Positions 1 to 8,804 of a DNA stretch of 55,197 nucleotides are shown here, piece by piece. The notes below the pieces were generated by a model. It did no database searches, was not told the origin of the DNA, and was given only the letters and a program-made list of their open reading frames with translations. Positions within the stretch are counted from its first letter, which is position 1. Every line of letters begins with the position of its first letter. Made by a program: the position numbers and the translations under genes. The stretch covers positions 1 to 55,197 of the forward strand of contig JAFGBX010000173.1 in the NCBI GenBank assembly GCA_016932935.1, read 5' to 3'. This DNA comes from Promethearchaeota archaeon. Lineage in GTDB: Archaea > Asgardarchaeota > Lokiarchaeia > Sigyniarchaeales > Sigyniarchaeaceae.

Positions 1-439
1 GCCCCCCCTCTACCCCCATCCGCATCGCTGCAAACCACACCCCCTTCGCCCCGGTTTCACGATCCGCCGCCGATCTCGCAAAAGAACCATTGCTGGCTCC
101 GTTTCCATGAAACGAGGTCGTTACACGCGCCTTGCGCCCTCGGATCCAAGCATCGCAACTCTACGTCGCGCCTCCCGGCCGCCATGGCCGGCCCATCGTC
201 CGACCGCGCCCCGGCCTTCACAGCGCCAACCGGCCCCCGTCCAACGAGCTCCCGAAATTCCTCCCCGTGATCGGCCCCGCGATCCCAGGCCGCTCTCGCC
301 GCATGCCGTGTCACGATCACCACCCGGCTGCTGTTTCGCTCGAACCCGTGCGAACCACACACTACCCGCGCCTCGATCCGGATCGGGCTTGGAGCCACGT
401 GTGTCGTGAATAATTGAAAGAGAAAGAGATTACTCCACG
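1..439. other. no convincing gene
   Basis: This GC-rich stretch has four mutually overlapping ORFs on both strands, all with arginine/proline-rich compositions typical of out-of-frame GC-rich DNA. None shows a recognisable domain, and none has a good ribosome binding site. I see no RNA gene, and the C-rich start of the window (runs of C) looks like plain intergenic or gene-remnant DNA. Confidence 0.5.
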
Positions 440-664
440 CTATGGCCCGCTATGGCCACGTACCCAGCTGTTAACCACCGGCACGACATCCTCGAGAATG
501 GAGATTCCTAGGGCCTGGTTTTCTTTCGCTCGGATCTCTAGGAACCCTTCTTCGGTGAGGATCTTCACGATCCTCGAGGCGGTGGAGGGCGGCATCCCCA
601 GTTGCGAGGCGAGATCGCCGACCTGGCATCCCGGATGCACCAGCAAGTGCCTGAAAACGCTCAT
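440..664 (-). CDS. small winged-helix DNA-binding protein or split domain
   Basis: This 74-residue ORF reads as a winged helix of the MarR/IclR/ArsR type: a recognition-helix region 'VGDLASQLGMPPSTASRIVKIL' and a wing 'EEGFLEIR'. It starts four bases inside the end of the secreted DUF2341 ORF (ATGA overlap), so the two are translationally coupled or were once a single frame. The expected first helix of the winged helix seems to begin in the preceding frame ('KKNMTDVLLDY' just before the junction), which favours a frameshifted single protein. As a stand-alone protein it would be an unusually short regulator. Confidence 0.55.
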   Translation of the reverse strand: MSVFRHLLVHPGCQVGDLASQLGMPPSTASRIVKILTEEGFLEIRAKENQALGISILEDVVPVVNSWVRGHSGP

Positions 665-1395
665 ATGTAATCGAGCAGGACGTCGGTCATGTTCTTCTTG
701 GACTCGGTGTCTGTGTCGACGTCGGCCCGCCTCGTTACCAAGAGGTCAGGGTTCCGAAAAACGACGTTGTGGTACTGCATGCCATTAGGGGCCCCGTGGG
801 TGAGCGTCCAGTCTCCAAACCCGAAACCGGTATACGAGCCCCATGGATTCGGGGTGAGCGACTGGATGTGGGCCTCGCCCGAGACGATGGTCACGGAGCT
901 GTACGCGTCCTGCTCCACGGTCCACTTGGACGCGTTTATGGCCGCGCCGGAGAAGTCGTCGAAGAGCGGGAATGTCGCCTCGCCGTCCGAGCCGGTACCG
1001 ACGGTCGCGTTCCCGTAGGCCATCTTGATGCTCGTCGTGCCCGCCGCCGGGAGCTTGACCCAGATGATCGAGTCGCCGCCGCTCGCCCATTTCTCTGTCC
1101 AGAAGGGCAAGGGCGAGTCGGAGTCGTCGAAGAACTGGACGTCGTCGCCGTCCGCCTGGCACGCCGCGTAATCGAACGTCGCGTTCAGGTCCAGGCGGAC
1201 GTTGTAGTCCGCGACCGGCGTGGCCGGGGAGATGCTGACGCTCTTCACATTTACGAAGTCCGAGATCACGGGAGCGCTCCCGCAAATACCATTGCCGTTC
1301 CACGAGTCCGCGGAGGGTGATGGCATGCTCTGCAGCATGCTAACTAAGAAAATGCCAAAGAATAGAGCCGGTAATGCGCACCTTTTCATCTTCAT
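661..1395 (-). CDS. secreted DUF2341-type protein
   Basis: The 244-residue product starts with a signal peptide (KMKR, then a hydrophobic core, cleavage likely near residues 25-30). The middle matches the DUF2341 (PF10102) pattern: 'SDSPLPFWTEKW', 'SIIWVKLPAAGTTSIKMAYGN' and 'FPLFDDFSG'. This domain is found in large archaeal and bacterial surface proteins and probably forms an extracellular beta-sandwich; its ligand is unknown. After about residue 215 the chain turns charged (DVDTDTESKK) and ends where a winged-helix ORF begins in another frame. There is no transmembrane segment between the two parts. The product is probably exported, and its C terminus may be altered by a frameshift. Confidence 0.65.
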   Translation of the reverse strand: MKMKRCALPALFFGIFLVSMLQSMPSPSADSWNGNGICGSAPVISDFVNVKSVSISPATPVADYNVRLDLNATFDYAACQADGDDVQFFDDSDSPLPFWTEKWASGGDSIIWVKLPAAGTTSIKMAYGNATVGTGSDGEATFPLFDDFSGAAINASKWTVEQDAYSSVTIVSGEAHIQSLTPNPWGSYTGFGFGDWTLTHGAPNGMQYHNVVFRNPDLLVTRRADVDTDTESKKNMTDVLLDYI

Positions 1396-1862
1396 CGTTA
1401 AATCCCTCTGTGTAGAAAGGATGTCTTACGACCTAACATCGTTTATCGTGTTTAATCAAAGGGTCTTGCATGAAAACGGAGGAGGTTCGCATCTTAATCC
1501 CCAAGCGGTGAATTCTTGGTTAGGTGCAGAAGGATCATCGAACAACGACGAAGCGAAATCCCAGCTCACTTCACCTTGTTCATTCCTTGAGCCGTTCGTT
1601 CATCTCATCGTCGCCCGGCTCCGTCGCCCGTTGGCCATGCTCCGGCTCCGGGTCGCTGGCACCGGGCAGCCGTCCTCGTCCATAAGGCAGGCACCAAGGC
1701 AGGCCCGTGGCGTCAAGCTCGTGGTGTACTAGACAGCGGGATCTCGATCCTTTAATAGCCTGATTCGCATTATGTCTGTAGGAGCGATAGGCACCGCAGA
1801 CGAGGCGCGTTATCACGACCCAAGACGAGACCCGGCCGTTCAAGTCCACGCGGGTCGATTCG
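1396..1862. other. intergenic region, no gene supported
   Basis: This 467-base gap separates the DUF2341 gene (leftward) from the Uma2-like gene (rightward), so it should hold divergent promoters. Its left part is less GC-rich ('cgtttatcgtgtttaatc'), suitable for an A/T-rich promoter element. The ORFs listed across it (1220..1732, 1580..1876) lack domains and overlap neighbours, so I do not call them. Confidence 0.4.
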
Positions 1863-2564
1863 ATGGAGCCCGACACGTTCGACCAATCGCAGCCCCGGAT
1901 CGGCAGGCGGGAGAGCGAGCCCCACTCGCTGGAAGTCGCCTACCTGCACGACGTGCTGGGATCCAACTTCCCCCAACACCACGCGCTGCTAGACCTGCAC
2001 CATTACTTCCAGAAAGGGGGCGACGAGATCGACGTCCAGTTCGACATCTCGTTCTTCCTGGACTTCTCCGTTCCTTACACGCTGTCCTCGTACCGCGCGA
2101 GCGACTACCAGGACAAGTTGCCCGTACTTGCCATCAACATCATGTCGAAGAGCACGTGGCGTGCCGATTTGAGCGAGAACTTGGATATCTGCAAGGTGCT
2201 GGGCATACAGGCATACGTCGTGTTCACCCCGTTCGACGTCGCGACGAAGTTGTATCGTCCTCCTTTCGTCAGGGTTTATCTACTCCAACCAGATGGCACT
2301 TATTTAATCAAAGAACAGCGTAACTCTTGCATCGGCAAGGATGGACGCGTCTTGGAACAGCACCTCGTCGAACTCGGGTCGCTCGTGCCGTTCCGGTTGG
2401 GCATCGAGGAGCTTGGCGACCTGCACGAGAGGGCACATAACCGGTACAGGTTGGTGCTAGTCCGCTCTGACTCGCCGGATCGCTTGCCGACGAGATTTGA
2501 ACGGGAGAAGCAGCGCGCCGAGAAGTACCTCCGGTTATTGAGGGATCACGGCATCGAGCCGTGA
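1863..2564 (+). CDS. Uma2-like (DUF820) PD-(D/E)XK-type protein
   Basis: The 233-residue protein carries the conserved core of the Uma2/DUF820 family (PF05685): 'DVQFDISFF' about residue 55, 'PVLAINIMSKSTWRADL' about 90-105, and 'GIQAYVVFTPF' about 115. The family has the PD-(D/E)XK nuclease fold, but its biological role is poorly known. The usual glutamate of the 'E-V-x-S-x-S-T' motif is asparagine here (AINIMSKST), so catalytic activity is doubtful. The C terminus is basic and helical. It is a single gene running towards the sulfatase with an 80-base gap. The start ATG is chosen because it is the first in frame, and no clear Shine-Dalgarno is visible. Confidence 0.6.
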   Translation: MEPDTFDQSQPRIGRRESEPHSLEVAYLHDVLGSNFPQHHALLDLHHYFQKGGDEIDVQFDISFFLDFSVPYTLSSYRASDYQDKLPVLAINIMSKSTWRADLSENLDICKVLGIQAYVVFTPFDVATKLYRPPFVRVYLLQPDGTYLIKEQRNSCIGKDGRVLEQHLVELGSLVPFRLGIEELGDLHERAHNRYRLVLVRSDSPDRLPTRFEREKQRAEKYLRLLRDHGIEP

Positions 2565-2648
2565 ACCAGATCTGTGCCGACGCATCTCGTCGCGGGTGTG
2601 AGCGAGTCGTCTTTTTAGGCAACAGACCTTGTTACCGGTCGAGCGCTG

Positions 2649-4454
2649 ATGAACCGAACCGTCCCCAACGTCCTTCTCATCATCATAGACGACCTGGGCT
2701 GGGTTGACCTTTCCTGCCAGGGATCCACGTTCTACGAGACGCCGCGCATCGACAGCATCGCCCGCGACGGCGTCCGGTTCACCCGGGCCTATGCCAGCTG
2801 CCCCGTGTGCTCGCCGACCCGTGCCTCGATCATGACCGGCAAGTACCCCGCCCGCGTCGGCATCACGCAATGGATCGGCGGCCACAACCGCGGGAGGGTC
2901 ATCGATGCCCCGTACTTGCATTACCTTCCCCTGGAGGAAAAGACCGTTGCCAAGGCGTTCAAGGAGCGCGGCTACAAGACGTACCACGTCGGCAAGTGGC
3001 ACCTCGGCGACGAGCCCTACTGGCCCGAGCACCACGGCTTCGACGTGAACGTCGGGGGCTGCCACTGGGGTTCGCCCTGGCACGGCTACTTCAGCCCGTG
3101 GGGCATCCCCACGCTGCCAGACGGCCCGAGGGGCGAGTACCTCACCGACCGGCTCACGGACGAGGCGATCAGGCTGCTGGAGTCGAACGGTGATGCGCCG
3201 TTCTTCATGTACTGGTCGCACTACGCGGTCCACCGTCCCATCCAGTCCCCGAAGCCGCTCGTGGAGAAATACCGGGCGAAGGCCGCGGCGAGTGGCCTGG
3301 ACCGGCAGCCAGCTTTCGTGCCGGGCAAGTCGATGTTCCACCTCGAGGGGCAAGCTTCCCGGCGCATCCCGGAGCGGGTCGTGCAGAGCGACCCCGATTA
3401 CGCCGCCATGATCGAGAACCTGGACACGAACGTCGGCCGCGTGCTCGACGCGCTCGACCGCCTCGGTATCGCTGGCAACACGATCGTGATCTTCTACTCC
3501 GACAACGGCGGGCTCAGCAACGACGACCGCGCGCCGACGTCGAACGCCCCGCTGCGCGACGGGAAGTCGTACATGTACGAGGGCGGCATCCGGGAGCCCC
3601 TGCTCATCAAGTGGCCGGGGGTCATCCGACCGGGCTCCGTCTGCACCGGGCAAGTCACGTCGACCGACTTCTACCCCACTCTCCTGGACTGCTGCGGGGT
3701 CCCCCGCGAGCCGGGGCAGCACGTCGACGGGAAGAGCTTCTTCGCCCTGCTCCAGGAACCGGGGCTCGCGTGGGATCGCGGCCCCATCTATTGGCACTAC
3801 CCCCACTACAACGGGAACGGGGCGAGGCCGGCCTCCAGCGTCATCGATGGCGCGTGGAAGCTCATCGAATGGCTGGAGGACGGCAAGGTCGAGCTCTTCA
3901 ACATCGACGACGACGTTGGCGAGCAGCATGACCTCGCGCGGGACCAACCCGCCGTCCGGGATTGCATGCTCGGCTCGCTCAAGGGCTGGCAACGGGAGAC
4001 GCGCGCCCGGATGCCGCAGCCGAACCCGAACTACCCCGGTTACCTGGCGAGAGACTTCGTCGGCAAGGAGGGCGTGCTCGTGCTCGTGGAGGGGGAAGGC
4101 GCTTGCATCAAGGCGCAGCTCACGCCGGACAATCCCGAGGTGGTTGAGATTCCCGTGGCCGACCTCGTCGAGGACTTCCTCGAGCGGACGGTCAAGCTGG
4201 TCATCGACGGGGAAACGATGGTCGGCAGGCTTTACATCGACGCCAACGAGGCCCTCTCGTTCGCGGACACGTTCACCGAGCAGAACGCACCGCTGGAGCG
4301 CTTGCTGAAGCCGCTCGCCGGGCATGACGTGCGGGTCTCGGCGTGGAGCGACATCGACCCCCGCCTCCTCGACGAGGATGAATTGGAAGGCCTCCGTCGC
4401 CGCGGCCCCGATCCCGTGGTGGAGGTCGCGGTGAAGAGGGTTCTGCCCCCTTGA
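2649..4454 (+). CDS. arylsulfatase-type sulfatase with C-terminal extension
   Basis: This is a sulfatase (PF00884) that hydrolyses sulfate esters. Visible features are the metal-binding Asp pair at residues 14-15 (IIIDDLGW), the C-x-P-x-R signature 'CSPTRAS' with Cys54 as the residue normally oxidised to formylglycine, 'GKYPARVG', 'GKWHLG' and the later metal site 'YSDNGG'. There is no signal peptide, so the enzyme looks cytoplasmic. The core ends near residue 465; about 130 further residues, including 'GVLVLVEGEGACIKAQL', do not resemble a sulfatase. No formylglycine-generating enzyme or anaerobic sulfatase maturase gene lies next to it. The substrate cannot be told from sequence. Confidence 0.9.
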   Translation: MNRTVPNVLLIIIDDLGWVDLSCQGSTFYETPRIDSIARDGVRFTRAYASCPVCSPTRASIMTGKYPARVGITQWIGGHNRGRVIDAPYLHYLPLEEKTVAKAFKERGYKTYHVGKWHLGDEPYWPEHHGFDVNVGGCHWGSPWHGYFSPWGIPTLPDGPRGEYLTDRLTDEAIRLLESNGDAPFFMYWSHYAVHRPIQSPKPLVEKYRAKAAASGLDRQPAFVPGKSMFHLEGQASRRIPERVVQSDPDYAAMIENLDTNVGRVLDALDRLGIAGNTIVIFYSDNGGLSNDDRAPTSNAPLRDGKSYMYEGGIREPLLIKWPGVIRPGSVCTGQVTSTDFYPTLLDCCGVPREPGQHVDGKSFFALLQEPGLAWDRGPIYWHYPHYNGNGARPASSVIDGAWKLIEWLEDGKVELFNIDDDVGEQHDLARDQPAVRDCMLGSLKGWQRETRARMPQPNPNYPGYLARDFVGKEGVLVLVEGEGACIKAQLTPDNPEVVEIPVADLVEDFLERTVKLVIDGETMVGRLYIDANEALSFADTFTEQNAPLERLLKPLAGHDVRVSAWSDIDPRLLDEDELEGLRRRGPDPVVEVAVKRVLPP

Positions 4455-4590
4455 GGGCGCTAGTTCGTGGAAGGGAGGGAAGACGGCTCAGGCGCAAAGG
4501 GATCGTCATCTGTTGCCATCGGTCAACGTAGGGCTCATCATCGCCGCGACCTAGACCGTCTTCAAGTCCTTAATTACGTTGTGATTCGGG

Positions 4591-4860
4591 TCATCGCCCT
4601 TGGATTCCCAGGAACTGCTTCACCTTGACCTCGATGATCTGGTCGTCGCGGGTGAAGATCTCCCTCGTCTTCAATGTGGCGCCGCCTTTTCTCAAGGCCG
4701 GCAAAGAACAGATGCCGAGCATGAGTGCTTCGGCCTCCAGGTCTCCATCCTTGTCGACAGAAACCTTTGTATACTGGACACCAATCTTTCCAAGGAAATC
4801 CGAGAGCTTATCGCACCGGTGGCACGTGCTGGCCGAGTACAACAGGAGGGCGTCGGTCAT
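4591..4860 (-). CDS. glutaredoxin/thioredoxin-fold protein
   Basis: This 89-residue protein has the redox motif C-H-R-C at residues 13-16 after the first strand (LLLYSASTCHRCD) and the cis-proline segment 'CSLPALRKG', both typical of glutaredoxin-like thioredoxin folds. The variant CHRC motif is not the standard CPYC. Its likely role is thiol-disulfide exchange or protein dithiol reduction in the cytoplasm, with an unknown partner. It is followed on the same strand, about 160 bases upstream in coordinates, by nothing co-directional before the epimerase, so operon membership is uncertain. Confidence 0.7.
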   Translation of the reverse strand: MTDALLLYSASTCHRCDKLSDFLGKIGVQYTKVSVDKDGDLEAEALMLGICSLPALRKGGATLKTREIFTRDDQIIEVKVKQFLGIQGR

Positions 4861-5020
4861 GGGCTGGCAACCCCGAAGCGTGGTGGTTCAACGCGAGAGG
4901 CGCACTTCGATCCGGTGCATATCAAGGAGGGGAAGGGAGAGAATTTGTGAAACTCTTTGGCCCGGGACTCGGCGGGCGCGTGGCGGGCTGGGATGCCGGA
5001 GGGGCGTTCGCGGCGTCACG

Positions 5021-6037
5021 TCACAATTTCAACCAGCCGTGGTCCACGTACCACTTGGCAGCGTTTTGCAGCGTCGATTCGACGGTCTGCCGTGGCTGCC
5101 AACCTAGCAACTTCTTTGCCTTTTCAGCGCTCACAGCCCAACCGGATCCGCCACCCTCGATCATCTTCGATTTATTCAAGAACGGCGTCTTTCCCGTGAT
5201 TTTACCGAAGAATTCCATCAAGCTGGCGAAGAATATTGCCCCTTTTGGGGACAGCGCGAGCGTCCGCAATGGCTTCTGCCGGTTGAAGATCGCCCTCGCT
5301 ATGAGGTCTTGCACCGCGCCCCAGTCGATGGGGTCGCCGGACGCGAAGTAGAAGACCTGCCCGACTGCCTCGGGGCGGGTTGCCACGAGGTACACGCCCT
5401 CGCACAAGTCATCGACATCGAGGAGGCTGTAGAGCTTCTCCCCCTTCCCCACGAGCGTCTTGAAGCCGTTCTTCACCGCCTTGAACAGGTCGAGGCTCGG
5501 CACGTCGCCCCCGCCGGCCACGAATGGCGGGCGGACCATGGTGATCGGGAGCTTGTCCATGTAGGGCTTGATCGCCTGCTCCATCCTCCACTTCGACACG
5601 CCGTAGAGGTCACCCTCGAGAGGGCGAGGCTCGTCGTCCTCCTGCATCGGGCGGCCCGGCTGGGACGGCCCGGCCGCGGCCATGGACGAGAACATGACGA
5701 GCCGCTGGAGGCGCGGGTTGACCTCGAGCAGCGCCTCGCAGACGTTCTTGTACCCGTCCACGTTGACGCGGTCATAGTCAACCTGCTTGAACCCCTTGAG
5801 CACGCCCGCCGTGTTGAACACGACGTCCATGCCCGAGAACGCCTTTTTCAACGAGGCGACGTCCGTCACGTCGCCGTATTCCAGCACGATGCCTTTGAGC
5901 CCGGGGTTTAACTCCTCGAGCAAGGACAAGTCGCTGGTCTTCCGAACCATGGCGTGAACCTCGGCTCCTTTACTCGCCAAGCACCTGCAAAGGTACGATC
6001 CGATGAACCCGTTCGCCCCGGTGACTGCTGCCTTCAT
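5021..6037 (-). CDS. NAD(P)-dependent epimerase/dehydratase (extended SDR)
   Basis: The 338-residue protein is an extended short-chain dehydrogenase/reductase. It starts with the Rossmann motif 'TGANGFIGSYL' (GxxGxxG) and has Asp-Val after beta-3 (YGDVTD), the catalytic Ser region 'MFSSMAA' and the Y145-x3-K149 pair in 'YGVSKW'. The C-terminal half resembles 3-beta-hydroxysteroid dehydrogenase or nucleotide-sugar epimerase families; 'VSAEKAKKLLGWQPR' is typical of the group. The substrate cannot be assigned; sugar nucleotides and prenyl or lipid-linked ketones are both possible. A GGGGA ribosome binding site sits about 5 bases before the ATG. It stands alone. Confidence 0.85.
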   Translation of the reverse strand: MKAAVTGANGFIGSYLCRCLASKGAEVHAMVRKTSDLSLLEELNPGLKGIVLEYGDVTDVASLKKAFSGMDVVFNTAGVLKGFKQVDYDRVNVDGYKNVCEALLEVNPRLQRLVMFSSMAAAGPSQPGRPMQEDDEPRPLEGDLYGVSKWRMEQAIKPYMDKLPITMVRPPFVAGGGDVPSLDLFKAVKNGFKTLVGKGEKLYSLLDVDDLCEGVYLVATRPEAVGQVFYFASGDPIDWGAVQDLIARAIFNRQKPLRTLALSPKGAIFFASLMEFFGKITGKTPFLNKSKMIEGGGSGWAVSAEKAKKLLGWQPRQTVESTLQNAAKWYVDHGWLKL

Positions 6038-6204
6038 GGAAAATCCCCGTGTTCATTAGTCCATGATCGTCATCCCTCGCTCGGGGTTCTTAACGATGCG
6101 CTGCCGTTCCCCCATCGCCACCACCGGGTTGCACGAGGGCTACAAAGGTTATATTAGGCACTCACTTCTCGGTTACCGGGTAGTAGAATAGAGGTGCGCA
6201 ACCA

Positions 6205-7176
6205 TTGCGGGTGAATCCACGAAAAGCCATGCTGCTGATCGTCATGATCGGGTTGGGATCCTGGGGCGCCATCTCGCTGGTCTCCGCGCTGATCGGCGAG
6301 GGGGCGAGAGAGCCTTCCGTGAACGGCCTCGTCGAAATAACCCATACCGTCCACGTGGACGGCAACTGGAGCGCGGTTCGATCGACGTACCCGTGGTGCA
6401 GCGGGGCGGGGACGGCCGGCGACCCCTACGTCATCGAGAACCTGTACATGAACTGCCACGGGACTCGAACCGGCATCATCATCGAACAGACGTCTGAGCA
6501 CTTCGTCGTGCGGAACTGCACGGTCTTCAACGCGGAGGGGAACGGTTCTGGCATCTGGCTCCAGTTCACGGACAACGGGGAACTCTCGGGGAACACGATC
6601 GTCGACAACCAAGGCGGTGGCATATACTTGTACTACGACTGCAACAACATAACGGTCATCGGGAACTCGGTCGACCGGAACGGGAAGAACGGCATATACA
6701 TATCTGCGGGCAGCGACAACCGCGTCTCGGGAAACGCGGTGCACCGGAACGTCGGTCGTGGCATCTGGCTGATGAAGGCCGACGGTAACGAGGTGATCGG
6801 GAACAGCCTCAAGGACAACTGGGCTGGCATAGGGATCACCAACTCCAACAGCTCGACGGTCTCTTCCAACTTCCTGTCGCTCAACAACGAGGGCATAAGC
6901 TTGCTGAATTCCAGGGACAACGTGATCACGCAGAACACGATCCAGTTCAACGTGCAAGGCATCGTGCTCAGGAGCAGCTCGGGAAACATGGTTACCGACA
7001 GCGATTTCGTGTTGAACCTGGTCTTGAAAACGGAGGAGGGGCAGAGCTCGGGGAACGTCTTCTCGGGGAACCACGAGGAGAGCCCGCTGGTCGGGTACAC
7101 GGGCGCGGCGGTGTTCTTGACGGCGTTCGTCGTCCTCGGCATCGCGACGATCAGGTACTGGAAGAAGAAGCCGTGA
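6205..7176 (+). CDS. NosD-like right-handed beta-helix surface protein
   Basis: The product begins with an N-terminal hydrophobic signal/anchor (MLLIVMIGLGSWGAISLV) and then repeats of about 22-24 residues with 'N-x-I/V-x-x-N' turns ('GNTIVDNQGGGIYLYY', 'GNSVDRNGKNGIYI'), the hallmark of the parallel beta-helix (NosD/PbH1). A single C-terminal transmembrane helix (VFLTAFVVLGIATIRYW) ends in KKKP, leaving the helix outside the cell. Such proteins often bind or modify surface polysaccharide. I prefer the TTG start because GAGGTG sits 8 bases before it; a GTG or ATG a few codons later is possible. Confidence 0.8.
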   Translation: MRVNPRKAMLLIVMIGLGSWGAISLVSALIGEGAREPSVNGLVEITHTVHVDGNWSAVRSTYPWCSGAGTAGDPYVIENLYMNCHGTRTGIIIEQTSEHFVVRNCTVFNAEGNGSGIWLQFTDNGELSGNTIVDNQGGGIYLYYDCNNITVIGNSVDRNGKNGIYISAGSDNRVSGNAVHRNVGRGIWLMKADGNEVIGNSLKDNWAGIGITNSNSSTVSSNFLSLNNEGISLLNSRDNVITQNTIQFNVQGIVLRSSSGNMVTDSDFVLNLVLKTEEGQSSGNVFSGNHEESPLVGYTGAAVFLTAFVVLGIATIRYWKKKP

Positions 7177-7290
7177 GACAACCACCACCATCCTTTTCGA
7201 TTCGCCTCGCCCCCCATATCGGCCCTTCCCGGAGGGTTCTTAATCACTCGCCGCAACACTCCTCCCAGCACTCGCTCGAGTGAGAACGCC

Positions 7291-7572
7291 ATGTCTAACA
7301 CCGGAAAGGTACGTGCATCGCACATCCTGGTCGAGAAGCAGAGCCAGGCACTCGATATAATGAAGAAGCTCGAGACTGGCGGGGATTTCGGTAAACTCGC
7401 CCTCCAGTTCTCCACTTGCCCGTCGCGGAAAAAGGGCGGCGACCTCGGCTTCTTCGGCCGGGGCCAGATGGTCAAGGAATTCGAGACGGCGACCTATGCC
7501 ATGAAGGTCGGCGAAGTGAAGGGCCCCGTGAAGACCAAGTTCGGCTACCACCTCATCAAGCGGACGGGCTAG
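7291..7572 (+). CDS. parvulin-type peptidyl-prolyl cis-trans isomerase
   Basis: This 93-residue protein is a complete single-domain parvulin (rotamase, PF00639). Typical segments are 'RASHILVEKQSQA', 'FGKLALQFSTCPS', 'GGDLGFFGRGQMVKEFE' and the terminal 'VKTKFGYHLIKR'. It catalyses cis-trans isomerisation of X-Pro bonds. There is no signal peptide, so it acts in the cytoplasm, as in other archaeal minimal parvulins. An A/T-rich element (gttcttaatcac) about 60 bases before the ATG could be its promoter. Confidence 0.93.
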   Translation: MSNTGKVRASHILVEKQSQALDIMKKLETGGDFGKLALQFSTCPSRKKGGDLGFFGRGQMVKEFETATYAMKVGEVKGPVKTKFGYHLIKRTG

Positions 7573-7623
7573 GGCTGGTTGCCGAGATTGTTTTCTTTTC
7601 CATCCTTCAAGGGGCCGCTTCGG

Positions 7624-7908
7624 ATGCCTGAAGAAACTTCGGAGTTCGTCTTCTTCTCCCCCGTGCTCTCCGAGGGCGCGTTGGAAACGTGCGGCAAGTG
7701 CAACGCGTGCCGGCACGCGTGTCCCGTCCACGCGATCTCCGTCGGCACGTCCGGCGCGGCCGTGGATCGCGCAGCGTGTGCCCGACACGTTCGGAAGAGC
7801 GGCGGCGAGTGCTTTGACTGCTTGCTGGCGTGCAAGAACGCCATCTTGTCGCTCCGTCGGTTCAGGCGGCTCGCGAGCGGCGAGATCGTCGCTGAAAGCC
7901 TTAAATAA
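7624..7908 (+). CDS. two-cluster 4Fe-4S ferredoxin-like protein
   Basis: I start this protein at the ATG preceded by AAGGGG with a normal spacing; the listed ORF begins at an upstream TTG. The 94-residue product has C-x2-C-x2-C-x3-C-P (CGKCNACRHACP) and then a split second set ending 'CFDCLLAC' (C-x2-C-x3-C), a layout also seen in the iron-sulfur domain of epoxyqueuosine reductase and related two-cluster modules. It probably carries two 4Fe-4S clusters and transfers electrons. The amidohydrolase gene follows after 21 bases and is probably in the same operon, but no direct functional link is evident. Confidence 0.75.
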   Translation: MPEETSEFVFFSPVLSEGALETCGKCNACRHACPVHAISVGTSGAAVDRAACARHVRKSGGECFDCLLACKNAILSLRRFRRLASGEIVAESLK

Positions 7909-7929
7909 CACCACCGCAGAGTCCCGGGC

Positions 7930-8793
7930 ATGGCCATCGACTGCCACCACCACATCGACGAGGCCCAGCTCCCTGCCGGGGAGTTGCTGGCGGGGATGGA
8001 CGAGGCCGGCATCGAAAAGGTCGCCCTCATGGCGAACATGTGCGGTACCATCCACGTGTCCCCGGGGCTGGAAAGGGTCGGCCGGTTCCTCTTCACCCAC
8101 TCGGCCTTCCAAGGGATGGTTCGGAAGATCTACAACAACTTCGCGCCCGAGGGGGATTTCATCATTCCAGGTGGCTCGGTCAAGATCTACAAGGATCCCG
8201 ACAACCGGCCAGTGTTCGACGCCGTCGACAAGCATCCAGACAGGTTTATGGGCTGGGTATTCGTCAACCCAAGGGGTGACGACCAGCTGCAGGAGTTCGA
8301 GAGGTGGATCCGGCACCCGGGTGCCGTCGGCGTGAAGGCACACCCGTTCTGGCACCAGTTCGCCCCGGTCGACCTCTTGCCGGTCGCGGAGAAGCTCGCG
8401 GCCATGGGGAAGCCCATGCTGCTGCACCTCGGCTTCGGCACCCACGGTGACTACCGCGCCTTGCTCGACGCGGTTCCGGGGCTCAAGCTCGTCCTCGCGC
8501 ACGCGGCGTTCCCGCGATATTCCAAGGCATGGAAGGAGATGGCCGCGCTGCCCAACGTGTACGTCGACCTCTCCTCGACCGCCTACGTCGACGAGGGCAC
8601 GATGCGCGGCGTGGTGGGCGCCCTCGGCGCTGACAGGTGCTTGTTCGGGACCGACGGGCCGTTCGGCTCCCGCGGGCCCGGCGGGGGGTTCGACATGGGG
8701 ATGATCAAGCGGGGCATCTCGAAGGTCTTCCCCGACGAGGAGGTCCAAGCGAAGATCCTCGGGGGCAATTTCTTGCGACTGGTCGGGGCTTGA
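7930..8793 (+). CDS. amidohydrolase-family TIM-barrel hydrolase
   Basis: The 287-residue protein belongs to the amidohydrolase_2 type (PF04909). The N-terminal metal motif is present (AIDCHHHID), followed by 'GVKAHPFWHQF', 'LLHLGFGTHGDY', 'KLVLAHAAFP' and the conserved aspartate in 'CLFGTDGPFG', all at barrel strand ends. Members include decarboxylases (ACMSD-like) and lactonases, so a decarboxylase or hydrolase role is possible; the substrate is unknown. An insertion with glycines (residues 60-100) is specific to this protein. It follows the ferredoxin gene closely. Confidence 0.85.
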   Translation: MAIDCHHHIDEAQLPAGELLAGMDEAGIEKVALMANMCGTIHVSPGLERVGRFLFTHSAFQGMVRKIYNNFAPEGDFIIPGGSVKIYKDPDNRPVFDAVDKHPDRFMGWVFVNPRGDDQLQEFERWIRHPGAVGVKAHPFWHQFAPVDLLPVAEKLAAMGKPMLLHLGFGTHGDYRALLDAVPGLKLVLAHAAFPRYSKAWKEMAALPNVYVDLSSTAYVDEGTMRGVVGALGADRCLFGTDGPFGSRGPGGGFDMGMIKRGISKVFPDEEVQAKILGGNFLRLVGA

Positions 8794-8804
8794 TCCGGCG
8801 GCTT

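Noticed and set aside
2535-4325. 596-residue minus-strand ORF across the sulfatase gene
   Set aside because: It is antisense to a clear sulfatase. Its V/R/D/H-rich composition is that of GC-rich antisense reading, with no domain.
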